Source: Rozella allomycis CSF55 (Eukaryota; Rozellomycota). From it: a stretch of DNA of 64,000 nt. Shown here piece after piece: positions 37,711-49,198 of the stretch; position 1 is the first letter of the stretch, and each line of letters starts with the position of its first letter. The stretch is from assembly GCA_000442015.1 (NCBI GenBank), contig KE561209.1, positions 162,353-226,352 on the forward strand. Direction: 5' to 3'. Both the position numbers and the translations under genes were made by a program. The notes under the pieces were generated by a model, which was not told the DNA's origin, made no database searches, and saw nothing but the letters and a program-made list of their open reading frames with translations.

Positions 37711-38496
37711 TTATTCGTCAATTAAATATTCGCGCTTCAAATAAGCCCTCATTTGATGTGAAGCTAAATCTAATGGAGTTTTATCTTCGGAATTTTTTAT
37801 GCTTACATTTGCGTCGTTTTCCATGAAAACAGACGCAATATCAACTCTCTCCTCTTCTACTGCCAAATGTCTATGCGTGAATTAAATTCATTAATATTAC
37901 AGAGGTGTATTTTTTGAGTTATCAGTTCTATTAAGCAAGCTTTTATTTCTCTTCAACAATTCTTTGACTATTTTTAGAGTTCCTCTTGACGCAGCTCTGT
38001 GCAACGCATTTTGGCCACTCTTGTCAGTGAGTGTTGGATCTGCACCGCAGTCAAGAAGATATATTGTCACCTTAATATACGCGAACCAATTATTATACTT
38101 CTTCATGCTGTTTGGATATTGAGTACATTAAAGGTGTGCATCCAGCATTATTTTTGGCATTTAAAGACACATCGCATTTCTCTAACAGCAACTGCACTAT
38201 TTTGAGGTTTCCAATTGAAGCGGCAATGTGCAATGGAGTCCAACCAGACTTTGGAATACCGAGATATTGATCTTACTTCATCAGGAACATCAACAGGACT
38301 TCCAGAGTTGATCAATAGTTGAACTATTTGATCACGACTTCCAGAGACAGCGTGGTGTATAGGTAATCTCTGATCCTATATAGAACTCTAATGACTTAGT
38401 TACTTCATCAACTGATAATATTTGTTCCATTGATATCTGTTGGCCTTCTTCTATTTTACCCTCGAAACATGCTTCGTGAATTTTTAACTTTGTCAT
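37711..38496 (-). CDS. PSMD10: Gankyrin-like proteasome assembly chaperone (ankyrin repeats)
   Basis: About six ankyrin repeats: LPIHHAVSGSRDQIVQLLI, SGWTPLHIAASIGNLKIVQLLL, AGCTPLMYSISKQ, GQNALHRAASRGTLKIVKELL, NTPLHLAVEEERVDIASVFM and the ending TPLDLA. Length (about 225 aa) and organisation match gankyrin/Nas6, which binds the proteasomal ATPase Rpt3 during 19S assembly. Four introns of 27-30 nt separate repeats. Start at ATG 38496. A different small ankyrin protein cannot be fully excluded. The start faces the next gene 75 bp away. Confidence 0.78.
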
Positions 38497-38571
38497 TGAA
38501 ATTTCCAATTTTTCGCTTAGGTAAGAAATCAAATAGAGATTTTGACAAGTTTATATTAAAGGATTTTTCAA

Positions 38572-39826
38572 ATGAATAGCACAACAGGATTAAATGATAA
38601 TATGAGACAAACTTTGTTTCTGGCTTTAGAAGCTCTTGTGGATAACGACAATTTGATACCAAACATAAATATCAGGAAAAAATCGAGTTTGCTATACCCT
38701 TTAATGACTGAAAATTCAGCGAAAACTATTACATCTACTACAAAGAGAAGGAGAGATACGACACCGACGTCCCCCTTTTTGAGTCAAGACTTTAAGGCTT
38801 TGAAAATTTCACCCTCTTTTGAAATGGACAGGCGTAAAGCTGAAGATGAAGATCCCACTGAAGAGTTAACTATCGAGTCTATGATAAACACCCAAAAGTC
38901 TCGTTCTTTATTAAAGTCACCAATATCACGACGCAAGAACGAATCTGCAAACCGAACCCGACCGGAAAATCAGTTCACTGTTAATTCGATTATGGATTCT
39001 CCTCCTCTCTCTTCTGTCTTACTTACTGAACAAATAGATTTGATAGATAACTCCTTTTCCATAACAGATTCAGATATTCAACATTTTGAAAACGTTGTAT
39101 CAAAGCCGTACCCTTTTTCTGAAAACATAGACATGGATGTCAACGAAATACTTCAATTTTCACATAATCATAGCGCGATTTTTGAATTTGCGTTAAGCAC
39201 GAACAATCCTTCTCACGAAAAAGTTATCCGTTGGGTCAACGCTACGTGGCTTTCGTGCATTGATAGAATTAAATCTTCAACATCACAAAACTTTTCTGCT
39301 TTTAGTGAAAAAGAAATAGTTATGGCTTTAATGGAGGATATTAGCAACAAAGTTGTGCGATACAATTCGTCATTGTACACTGATTCATTACTCATTAAGA
39401 TTCTAGAGCTGACAGTTTTCCACTTGCAGAAAGTTTCGATTGAATATTCTGAAACTATTAAAAAACAGTCTAAAAGTAAAATTATGGAATACTTCCAACA
39501 ATATTTTGAAGTACCTTTCCTTTGTTAAGCCAATATTGCATCAGGCTGAAAGATTCGATTCTCAAATGATCAATTTACTATCATCTATTGGTGGATTACT
39601 TCTTGACGTCGGGTTGACCCTTTGTGAACATATAGTTAACCAAACTACAGCAAAAGGTTCTACGGTTACTAGAACAATCCCTTTCCTTACACAATGGGTA
39701 ATCTTTGCATTTCGTTTCGCATATAAATGTATTACTTTTTTCGGCTCTGAAAGAGAAACAGAGATGAAAATGCAGCTGTTACTTGCCAAACTTCAATCTA
39801 AATTGAAAAGGTCAGACTTGCTTTAG
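38572..39826 (+). CDS. Hypothetical protein, about 410 aa
   Basis: ATG 38572 opens a long exon. The N-terminal half is Ser/Thr/Lys-rich with Pro-directed Ser/Thr sites (TPTSPFL, KSPISRRKN) typical of cell-cycle phosphoproteins. The C-terminal half is helical (WVNATWLSCIDRIK, IVMALMEDISNKVV, LIKILELTVFHLQK). A frame shift near 39520 needs an intron; the choices that keep frame are 19 nt or 34 nt, both starting at the GTACC after FE. The last exon contains a hydrophobic helical stretch (PFLTQWVIFAFRFAYKCITFF). I recognise no family. Confidence 0.6.
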
Positions 39827-40046
39827 AGACCAACAAGAATTAATTGACTATTTTATTTTAAAAATATTAATAATTGTAATAAATATATTCATCTTGACCA
39901 CTAAATTTAATCAAAAACATTTGACTTCATTCGAGTGGATAAATTAACTATTATTCATAAGCGTCGGAGTTGACTTAAATCACGATTACCATTTGATTTC
40001 ATAGCCTTTTAATTTTTACCCACAAATTTCCTAATCTAGCAATATT

Positions 40047-41340
40047 ATGAAACCACATATTCCTAGAAAATATTGCTTTGTCATTCATTGTCGAGCATAT
40101 AGTCAAGACAAGGCGCATCAATTAAATTGGTTTCCTGGGCATATGGCCAAAGGCTTGAGGCTCCTCGAATTCTACTCTAAAAAGGTTGATCTGGTGATAG
40201 AAGTTCGAGATGCAAGAATATCCTTTTTGTTAATATATTAAATACAAACAGATCTTCTTAACTTCAAGTTCCATTCTCTTCAGAAAACCCCATGATACGC
40301 GACGTTTTCAAGAATGACAAACAGAGGCTGATATTATTCAATAAGTGCGATTTAGCCGACAAAAAGATGACAAAAGTACTGTAATATTTCCGCACATACT
40401 AAGTTTGTAATAGAACGTTTTCGCAAAGAGGGTTTGCAATGCGCTGCAATAAACGCCAAGTGCCGCAAAGATGTGTCGAATGTATTAGACACAGTTAAGA
40501 AAATATTTTTACCAGATAACGATCGAGTATTAAAGCCAAGGACAAAAATGATTATTGTTGGAGCTCCAAATGGTAACATGCATTTCATTCGATGGTTCTA
40601 GTTGGAAAATCAACTTTAATTAATAACTTCAGGTCGATGGCATTAGGAATAGCAGGTAAAGCGGTGCCTGTTGGAAAAATCCCTGGTATTACAAAGACCA
40701 CGGTAAGTAAATATGCTTTATATGACCCGGGTCAAATGATTAAAGTCAATCAACATCCACTTGTTTACATGCTAGATTCTCCTGGTAGATCTTCTTTTAA
40801 TTTTAATAATTAAGGGATTCTAGTTCCCAACATAACAAATATGAATATCGCTTGTAAACTATTGATTGTTGGATGCGTGAAAGAAGGAATGATTGAACCT
40901 GTAATCGCAGCTAAGCAATTTATAAAATTAATGAATGAAGCTAGAAATGAAAAGTAACCTGTATTTTGCGGATTTATTTATACAGGTACTTTAAATTTAT
41001 CGGCCTTAATGCTCCAGTCAGTGAAGACGAAGAGCATAAATTTCTCAGGCAAATATGCAACCACCATAAAATATTTAAATCAGGTGGTGATTACGATTTT
41101 CAGAGAGCCTTTGAATTCGTTCTTCGACGATTTCGTGATGGTCACTTTGGAAGAATATCATTGGATGAGCCCCACGATTTAGGATGTTTAAAAAAAGAAT
41201 TACAAATGAAAAGATTTATGAAATCACTAACTAGGCGCGAGAGAAAAGAAGTGAAAGACTCCAGATCTTCAAATGAAATGGAGATCCAGGAAAGGGTGCA
41301 AAACTTTCTCGGCAGAGAATCAATAAATTTGGATGATTAA
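40047..41340 (+). CDS. MTG1: Mitochondrial ribosome GTPase MTG1 (YlqF/RbgA family)
   Basis: A circularly permuted GTPase for large-subunit assembly in mitochondria. Presequence at ATG 40047 (KPHIPRKYCFVIHCRAYS), then NWFPGHMAKGLR, VIEVRDAR, IPFSSENP, G4 NKCDLA, G1 GAPNVGKSTLINN, G2 PGITKTT, G3 DSPGILVPN. The C-terminal domain is intact to TAA 41340. The second exon join cannot use a GT-AG intron; a 50-nt segment (about 40218-40267) with U12-type 5' and branch motifs fits instead. Other introns are 28-32 nt. Confidence 0.9.
40218..40268 (+). other. Candidate U12-type (minor spliceosome) intron in MTG1
   Basis: After the codon for Arg in VRDAR the sequence reads ATATCCTTTTT, a match to the U12 5' splice site. 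Near the end is TTCTTAACTTC, close to the U12 branch site. Removing 40219-40268 gives RIPFSSENP; removing 40218-40267 gives RVPFSSENP. Both suit the YlqF family. No GT-AG choice keeps the frame. At 50 nt it is nearly twice the local intron size. Confidence 0.6.
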
Positions 41341-41434
41341 TATTGTTTTTAATTTAATTAAATAATTCTTATTTTTTTCTTGAGGGGAATTGTTTTTACA
41401 AGGCTCGGAAATTTTGCAATTTGTGAGAACGGTT

Positions 41435-43102
41435 ATGAGAAACTCGATTACAGGATCGAGTGCAAAAATATCAGAGTTACAAAATGATCAATGCAAGGAA
41501 ATTCTTCATGTGCATGTAAAAGACAAAGATGAAATTAAATTAATATACGATTTTGGCGAAGTGTTAGGCCAGTAATTCATCTTGGAATTTATTTTTTAGA
41601 GGCGGCTTTGGAACAGTTAGATTAGTGAAAGAAAAGGGCACAGAAAATATTTACGCTGCAAAAGTTGTGAAGAAGAGTATCGGATCTCCATTGAGGCTAG
41701 AACAGATGGAGCGCGAGGTTGAAATATTGAAGCACGTGTCACATCCTTGCATTGTAAAGGTTAAAGAGGTATATGATACTCCAAAAGCTATATACATGAT
41801 CATGGAATGGTAAAAAGTGGAGAAGAATTGAAGTAGGTGCCAAGGCGGAGATTTAGTAGACTACGTGAGCAAAATGAAGGAAATAAATGAAAGTCATATA
41901 AGAGTTATTATGAACAAGATTATGGACGCCATTGGTATTTCTGTGGATTTGAGATAACATAGCGTTCCTTCATGATAATGGGATTGTGCATAGAGACTTA
42001 AAAGTAAATTATTCAGCTCTTATTGAAAGCCTGAAAACATTCTTTTGAGAAAGACTGGGGATCTTGGTTTTGATTTATGTGTGAGTGATTTTGGACTTGC
42101 AACTCTCAATGGAACATCAATGACAATTGGAACAAGCGAAATGATGGATAACATGGTAGGAACAACGACTTACATGGGTAATTGATGCATAAGATGTCAT
42201 ATCAGCACCTGAAGTTCAGGGTAATGTAGGCTACTCAAAACAATGCGATATATGGAGTGTAGGTGTAATGATGTTTCTACTGTAATAATTAATTGAGTAT
42301 AAAAATAGCTTCTGCAAATTTGATAAAGAGGCAATGGTTAATCTTAGAGAAATGGTTGACTCTAAGAAAATTGCCTTTGAGGGCCCACGATGGGAGGGAA
42401 TATCTAATGCGGGTATTGTAAATAAATGTTTTAAAATAAAGCCAAACATTGTATCGAGAGAATGCTTAGACTGGATCCAGCTGAGCGCGCAACTGCTAAA
42501 GAAATTCTCAAACATCCCTGGATGCTGGTAAACATTAAACTTAATAGGATATTGAGGGCCATGAAGATGTCGATTCAAAATATAATGCGACTGCTACTGT
42601 TTTAGATATGATGAGAAGTTACAACTCTGAGCGTCGATTAAAGGTAATCATTTCATTATCAAGAAAGGAGAAAATAATGTTTGTTGTTTATGCAGCGTGT
42701 ATATTGAGCTATCCTTATTTGCCGAAGTCTCTTGAATACCACGATGAAGAAGAAAACGAATCTCATTCAATGGAATTGCCATCTATTAATATAGGACCCA
42801 AGCATCAACCAAAAAAGACAACGTCTACACCCTCATTACCAGATATCGCAAAGTCTTCCAGGAGTAGCAAAACATCTGAGATATCCAAACATGAAAAACC
42901 AAATCTAAATAAGAACTTTGGAGGGTCGAGTAAACGACTCTCCACGATATCTCTTCAAACGAACAAAGGCAATCACCGAATCAGCAACGATGATATTTCT
43001 CCTCAACCGAGATCAAAGACGGGAAGTGTTTCCGATGTATCCAATTATCGAAGGACATCAGTAGACAACAGGCTAAGAAAAAAAGAAGGCGCCAAAAAAT
43101 AA
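41435..43102 (+). CDS. CAMK-type Ser/Thr protein kinase
   Basis: A kinase domain starts about 35 residues in: LGQGGFGTVRLVKE (P-loop), AAKVVKK (Lys), IMEWCQGGDLVDYV, GIVHRDLKPENILL (catalytic loop), SDFGLATLNG, GTTTYMAPEV and CDIWSVGVMMFLL, ending RATAKEILKHPWM. The signature is that of the CAMK group (DAPK, Chk2 and DCLK-like). A C-terminal Ser/Lys-rich tail of about 150 aa follows (KTTSTPSLPDIAKSSRSSK). At least seven introns of 20-30 nt; the last join (around 42640) is uncertain, with more than one in-frame choice. The specific orthologue is not clear. Confidence 0.82.
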
Positions 43103-43128
43103 ATTTTATATAGAATTCAAACAAATGA

Positions 43129-43599
43129 TCAGTTCGAGTCGTAATCGATTACTAATCCTTTTATCTTTGGTTTAGAATCATTTGTTGGTTTCTTTACAGC
43201 CTTTTTAATTAACTTCTTTTGGTTCAAAGATTCTGATATTGATGTATTCTTTTTCTTGGAGCCTTTAATTTCCATATTTTTTTCCTCCAATGGCTTGATT
43301 ACAACTGATTCTTGGTCCATTTTGTATTTTAGCAGCGCATAATTTTCTTCTTCTTTTGAAGCTTGATACTTTTCTTTCATTTCATCATAAAGCTCTTTAT
43401 AATGAAAGTATTCATCATCGTCTATTCTTTTTAAGGTATTATTCAAACGATTTCTCTCCCTCCACATTTCTTCTTTTAACTCTTTTTGTTCTAAAATTCT
43501 CTCACTTAATGATTTTATCGGTTCAGAGGGCGGTTTAGGGGCATTCTTTATTTTTTCTTTTTCATTTACTTTTTCCACTATATTATCCCATTCTGACAT
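43129..43599 (-). CDS. FAM192A/NIP30-like protein (proteasome activator PA28-gamma partner)
   Basis: A 156-aa single-exon, highly charged protein. The segment SLSERILEQKELKEEMWRE through LNNTLKRIDDDEYFHYKELYDEM, followed by LKYKMDQE, matches the N-terminal domain of the FAM192A/NIP30 (PIP30) family, which in animals binds the nuclear proteasome activator REG-gamma. The C-terminus is Lys-rich with low complexity. It is shorter than the animal form. The ATG at 43599 lies 24 bp from the divergent start at 43624. The match rests on one domain, so confidence is moderate. Confidence 0.65.
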   Translation of the reverse strand: MSEWDNIVEKVNEKEKIKNAPKPPSEPIKSLSERILEQKELKEEMWRERNRLNNTLKRIDDDEYFHYKELYDEMKEKYQASKEEENYALLKYKMDQESVVIKPLEEKNMEIKGSKKKNTSISESLNQKKLIKKAVKKPTNDSKPKIKGLVIDYDSN

Positions 43600-43623
43600 G
43601 CTTCAGATTCGTAAATTTGCAAA

Positions 43624-43860
43624 ATGGATTCCATGAAAGAAAAGGTCTTTAATTCTGCCAAAAAAGTTGACAAATATCACGATGAATTAATAGATTTTGT
43701 CTATGCCTTGCCTGAGACCCTAGACAATTTTGAATCTGACTATGAGGTATTGTTCAAATTTGACAGTGTATAGATGATAGAAAAGGATTTAATGCAACAA
43801 TATGACTATAACAACAATCTTTTATTACAGCTGATCAGTGCGTTGGACAATAAAAAATAA
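43624..43860 (+). CDS. Small hypothetical helical protein, about 69 aa
   Basis: Two exons joined by a 27-nt intron give about 69 residues (starts MDSMKEKVFNSAKKVDKY, contains YALPETLDNFESDYE and QQYDYNNNLLLQLISAL). The protein is predicted helical, possibly a coiled coil like small subunits of kinetochore, BLOC-1 or Mediator complexes; no specific match. An intron of the local size class that keeps frame supports it. It shares a 24-bp divergent start region with the FAM192A-like gene and is 45 bp from the next gene. Confidence 0.55.
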
Positions 43861-43905
43861 ATCATGTGATGGAGTCTCTTTAACTTTACGAAATATCTAA
43901 TTTTT

Positions 43906-44589
43906 ATGAACCGAAAAACGCCCGATGAATTAAGAGCTCTAAAGGTAGCGGATTTAAAAAAAGAGCTTGGGAAATACGGTTTGCTCTTGACTGGTAAAAA
44001 GGAAGAGCTTATTGACAGATTAATTTGCTATTATGAGTAAAATAAATGCTCAAAGTATACTAGAACATCCGTTGAAAAAAAGCCTAAAGAGCCTGTAATT
44101 GAAATTGAAGATCACAGTGAAACTATTTTAACCCACGATGACAATGAAAGTAATGCAACCGAAAATAAAGATTTGTCTACTGTGATTAATATAAATAAAG
44201 AACTCAGTGAAGATGAGAAAAGAAAATTAAGAGCACAAAAGTTTGGAATTGAATTGAGTGAAGAAGATAAAAAGAAAACGAGAGCACAGAGATTTAGTCA
44301 ATCTGGAATAGATACGGTAACAAAATAGCAATAAATGATATTAGAATAATTTAGACGTATTAAAAAAGAGGCAAGAAAGATTTAATTTTACAGGAAAAGC
44401 TTTGGATTCTGCAGAAAACGAAGAAAAACTTAGAAAACGAAGAGAAAGATTCGGGTTAGTGGAACCGAACAAGGATTTTGAAAATAAAAAGGTATTTTTT
44501 GATGGTAGTTAAAACAGGGTAACAGTAATAGACATGGAGTAGGATTTAATCGGGGCAGGAGAGGAAAGCGATCATTTCGTCCATATTAA
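43906..44589 (+). CDS. SARNP: SAP-domain mRNA export factor (SARNP/CIP29, Tho1)
   Basis: Binds the TREX helicase UAP56/Sub2 during mRNA export. An N-terminal SAP domain (TPDELRALKVADLKKELGKYGL, GKKEELIDRL) is followed by an acidic linker and repeated Arg/Lys-Arg-Phe-Gly motifs (KLRAQKFG, KTRAQRF, LKKRQERFN, RKRRERFG), the hallmark of SARNP/Tho1. It ends with an RGG-like tail. Three introns of 26-28 nt. The repeated xxRFG boxes are the Sub2-binding elements in the family. Start ATG 43906. Confidence 0.85.
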
Positions 44590-44640
44590 GCAGTACAATA
44601 AAATATAAATTTAGTTGAATTTAATGCATTTAAATTTATT

Positions 44641-46778
44641 TTATGTTGTTGGAATTTTCGTGCTGTTCGAATAACGCCTAGAATTCCTTCTAGGTTGAAA
44701 TTGAACCGAATTCAATGATTCGACAGATCTATCGAAACCTCGATCGTATTTATCAGGCATATGATCTAATACCATTGTTTTGCTAACGAGTATTTCGACA
44801 AAGTTTTCAGGGCTATTCTTTTCGATTACGGTGAATTTTGGGTTGGTCGGGGTGGGTTTTACGTACAAATGGTAGACAGTACCAGGAACATATAGCTGGA
44901 ATATTTCAATGTATTAATTACTTTTTGATATGATAAAGCAGAAGTCTGAACCATTATAGCATTCCTGCATTCATCTAGTTTCTTCATCAAGTATTTTGAC
45001 TTTTCGGATTTTGCCTCTTTACCAGCAATGATCCTCATAAGTTCTTTAAAATGGCTGTGACAATTTTCAGCGGCACACAGAATCATCGTCTTTAAATCCA
45101 TCTTGTTGCGATATTGAGGAATACTTACCATCGATCCATAAGATGCGCGTGAAACAATATCTTCGCCATATATATATGAATGGATGTAATGTGAATATCT
45201 TTTTGAAATGTCAAGAGACACAACGCACGGCGGTGCGTATGCGTAACATTCTATTTTGAACTTTTCTCGTTTAGGAAATTCATGGTAATGATCTTGAAGC
45301 ATGATTGTTAACAAGGCTGCTGTACCTGCTCCTAAAGAATGGCCAACTATCATCAAGTTCTCAACGTTGTAAATTGATACAAAGGAAATCAGTTGGCCAA
45401 GAACATTATCAATGAACCATTGTGCACTGGCATGAATTCCAGAATGAACTAGCCCACCTTTCCACGGCTTATATTCACACACAAGGTCTGTTAAAGAATC
45501 TTTAAAGCTCATTGTGCCACGTATGCTTAAAATTATTGCAGATGTTCTTCTGTCAATTGCAATGAAATAACAAGGCCTGAAGACTTTTTCACTTGCTAGT
45601 TCAAAATTTAAAAGATCTGGTTTCTGAAGAGAAAGATATTCCAGAACACTCTTTTCATCAGATTTGGACCGCACAGAGTCAGCAATGTATCCATTCCCCT
45701 TACCAAAGAAATTTAGCCCCTTCCATCCATAAGCTGCCATAGAAAATTTATAATAATGGCGAGATCTTTCAGCAAATTCCATAGAGTTGACCAAATCCCC
45801 GGTTCTTGGTCTAAAATTGAATGAAAACATAAAATTAACCTTGGGACGTGGAGATAAAAATTCTCTAATATGAAAATACTGGCGATCAATGTGGCATTAC
45901 TAATCTCTAAGCCTTGGTTATAAGCCACCAAGATTGATTGAATTCCACGAAGAACAGCAAGGGTTTCTTTACTAACAATGTAAGATCCAATTGTTTCCAG
46001 AAAAGAAACTCCTTTAGAAATTTCAGCCTCGGTCTCTAGAAATGTTTCTGTTGTTGAATAATCTGATGGTTGAACTGAAGAAATTTCATCATTGTCAGCC
46101 AAACTAGATTTACTTTTCCATTCGTTTATTAAATCTTCGAAAGAAATTTGCTTTTCTTTATCCTTCAACGTATTTTCATCTTCCACTTCTTCTTGGATCT
46201 CTTCTGGCACTTCAAACCCCATTCTGGAGATTGGGTTTACAGGATCTGGATCTGGCTTTTGAAATTGATATTTGATTGACACTTGAATAGCCCCAATATT
46301 ATCTGAATAAATCGACCGTCTTCCTACTTCTGAAACACTGCTGGGAGCTTTTCTTTTATGCCAAATTTCAAACCAACTATATTTAAAGCAATATCCAACA
46401 TACCAAGTAAACGGACATGGTATGCCTTCAAGCAATGAGATTCTTATCTCAGCCCTTCCAATATATCGGTCAGCTAAAACCAAATTGGAATCATAAACGT
46501 CCATCTTTTATTAATTTCTAGTTTTATTACATGAATAGACCAGAATAATTGAGCGTGATATGTAACATTGAACTCAAATCCTTCATTCCAGTCTCCAATG
46601 GATGTATACGATGCCGATGTTCTGCAAACTTGATTTCCCAAAGAAAGTCTAATGTAAGGCCTCTTAATATCCATTGAAGAAGACATCTGCAGCACAGTCA
46701 GGTATAGCTTTGCAGAATGTGATAATTCCGAACCTTATATAACACACTATTCCATTAGATACTCTGACTTGTTGACAT
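44641..46778 (-). CDS. C2-domain class-3 lipase (diacylglycerol lipase-like)
   Basis: The N-terminal C2 domain (KLYLTVLQM, RPYIRLSLGNQVCRTS, WNEGFEFNV, LADRYIGRAEI) binds membranes. A helical linker follows, then an alpha/beta-hydrolase: lid region, IILSIRGTMSFKDSLTDLV, HSGIHASAQW, nucleophile in GHSLGAGTAAL, Asp in GEDIVSR and His in the YHLYV segment. Start ATG 46778 (MSTSQSSELSHSAKLYL) after removing a 29-nt intron. Four introns in all, 26-29 nt. Likely hydrolyses diacylglycerol or related glycerolipids at the membrane. Unlike animal DAGL alpha, no four-helix membrane bundle is evident. Confidence 0.85.
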
Positions 46779-46811
46779 AAATCACTAAATCCAAAATCTG
46801 AAATTTCAGAA

Positions 46812-48758
46812 ATGACATGTCTTAGAGCAAAGCAAACTTTGGCTTTAACAGAAATGTTAAAGTCTGTAGATAGTCTGTTCAAAGTCCTAATTTATGATGC
46901 TAAAAGCCAAGAAATTATCTCGCCACTCTTAAAGGTCTCCGATTTAAGAGATTTGGGAGTCACCATATTTTTAGCATTGCAAAGCGAAAGGATGTCTGTA
47001 GATGACGTACCCGCGGTTTATTTTGTAGAGCCAAGATTGTACAGTATCAGGAGAATAAGTCAAGTATACAATTGGTTTTGCATTTTCTGTAGGATCTCGA
47101 AAAAGGACTATATGAACAATTTTACTTGAATTTTACAAGTAGTTTGCCAAGACCGTTGCTTGAAGAGTTGGTTAGCTTAACTGTGAATAACCAAACCTAT
47201 GGCAAAATTGTCAAAGTTTATGATCAATATCTAAATTTTGTAACCTTGGAAGACTACTTGTTTTCGTTACAAGCACATGATTCTTTTTCTATTATTCATG
47301 GACCGACCACTTCTCAGACAGTCATTGATGAATTTATTGACAAGACAACCCAGGGGTTATTTTCATTATGTGTGACACTCGGTATTGATTTAAATTTAAT
47401 ATAACTAGGTGTTGTACCATCAATTAAAGCATCCAAAGGCAATGCCGCTGAAATTATCGCTTCCAAAATCGAATCGCGTTTGAGAGATTACATGTTGAAT
47501 AACAGAAATGTGACTACCAACAGTGATGTTTTCAAACAAAGACCAGGTAAAAATATTCAAATTAATTAATTTCTGTTTTAATTCTATTGGATAGACATTT
47601 GGATTTGGGGATTATGATAAAGCACACTTGGAGTTATTCTACATTGGTACACGACGTCTTGAATATGAATTTAAATAAAATTTCGATAAATGTTAATGAG
47701 AATGGACAAACCAGCAGAAAAATCGTTAGTGTGGATGACAAGGACTTTTTTTGGAAGACAAACTTCTTTGAGCCATTTCCACAAGTGGCAGAGAGAATCG
47801 ATGAAGAAATTACAAAATATAAAAAAGAAGTTGAAGAAGTGACAAGAATGGGTGGTGTTGAAAGCATCAACGATCTCAACCCATCGGACAATCAGTTTAA
47901 CGCTCAACAACTGAAAGTCGCTATTTCAGCAGTTCCAAAATTAACAGAAAGGAAAAGAATAATTGACATGCACATGAATTTAGCAACATGCCTTTTAGAT
48001 GAAATAAAGACGAGAACTATTGATAACTTTATAGCGTTGGAAGAAGATTTCAATAAAACAACCAAAACGCAAATTTTAGACATTTTGAATGGCCAGAGTT
48101 CTTCCAATGACAAACTTCGTCTCGTTATTGCCTCTATTTTAGCGAACCCTGGTCAAGACTATTCTGATTTAAAAACAAAATTAGAATCATTGAATATCAA
48201 CATAAGCGCCATTAGGTTTATTGAAAAGTAAAATTTAAATTAATGGGTTCATAGAAATCGTTCGTTGGGAAGAATGACTGACAAAAATGTGAAAGTGAGT
48301 AGCTCTAATTCGTCACAAGATTTGTTTGGAAAGTTTAAATTACCAGAAAATTTTAGAGAGGGCTCCTCTATTCTTGGAGGAGCTCTTGGTAATTTGATGT
48401 CCGGAGTTAAAAAGTTGTTTCCTGTTCATTCCGACTCAATAATTACAAGGATGATAGATTCCATATTATTAAATGAACAAGAATCAGAAAGTGATTTTGT
48501 TTCATTAGATCCAACGCAATCAAAAGCAGATAAGAAGGGGAAGAATACCACGCCCGTAGCACCAAAGGAAGATGCGATAGTGTTTCTTGTAGGCGGTGGA
48601 AACTATTTGGAATACCAAAATATACAAGAATATTGCACAGTAAATGTTTTTTACTTGTATTATAGCGAACGAAACGAAAAATTATCTATGGGGCAACGGA
48701 AATTGTAACCCCTGACAAATTTCTAAACCAATTGCAAGAACTAGGAATTCCAAAATAA
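46812..48758 (+). CDS. SCFD1: Sec1/Munc18 protein SLY1 (SCFD1)
   Basis: SM protein that supports ER-Golgi SNARE assembly, together with BET1 nearby. Motifs: FKVLIYDAKSQEIISPLLKV, DVPAVYFVEP, LPRPLLEELV, LILLDRHLDLGIMIKHTWSY, LVHDVLNM, and a C-terminal EDAIVFLVGGGNYLEYQNIQEY plus KIIYGATEIVTP. Five introns. The one at 47547-47575 (29 nt) can only end in TG to give the conserved LLDRHLDLG, so it is a candidate non-AG acceptor. The gene faces the lipase with only 33 bp between starts. Ends TAA 48758. Confidence 0.92.
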
Positions 48759-48874
48759 AAACATTGATAAAATTCATTTGCTATTTGCAAATATTGCATA
48801 TTTCGACTTCCTTCGTCTAGAATAAAAAATGTGCGAGGACCCTTTATTGTTACTTTTGATGATCACAAACCACA

Positions 48875-48945
48875 GCGTCAGTGGTTTAGTGGTAAAATTA
48901 GCCCCTGCCACGGGTTAGCCCCGAGTTCGATTCTCGGCTGACGCA
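48875..48945 (+). tRNA. tRNA-Gly (anticodon GCC)
   Basis: A 71-nt cloverleaf without an intron. Acceptor GCGTCAG pairs with CTGACGC before discriminator A. The D arm holds TGGTTTAGTGG (A box), the anticodon loop is CTGCCAC with GCC on an AGCCC/GGGTT stem, and the T arm is CCGAG-TTCGATT-CTCGG with a B box GAGTTCGATTC. A T-run at about 48948-48952 just downstream can act as a Pol III terminator. Confidence 0.95.
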
Positions 48946-49198
48946 TCTTTTTGGACAATTAAATTTTCTTTATGATTTGCCAATTCAACTTTTCATTTAT
49001 ATTCCATTCAAATATAACCCTAGCCTAAGCAGAAACATGTTTGTTTTGGAAAGCATTGATATACATCGCTTATTTTTTTTTTTTTAAATATATACAATTA
49101 AGTCAATAATCGTATTTATTAAGGATGAGGGATCCACATCGTCAAAGTCACCAAGGAGTCGAACCCTGCCTCACCCTAAAACCCCGGAAAATTCGGAA

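Noticed and set aside
40682-40760. Intron starting GTAAGT in MTG1 near 40702
   Set aside because: The frame is open through it, and removing the segment to the next suitable AG shifts the frame.
48265-48708. Independent gene after SLY1
   Set aside because: A 27-nt intron links it to the preceding exon and its GGGNYLEYQ motif is the SLY1 C-terminus.
49072-49086. Poly-T tract as terminator of the minus-strand tRNA-like element
   Set aside because: The T-run is on the plus strand, so it cannot end minus-strand Pol III transcription.
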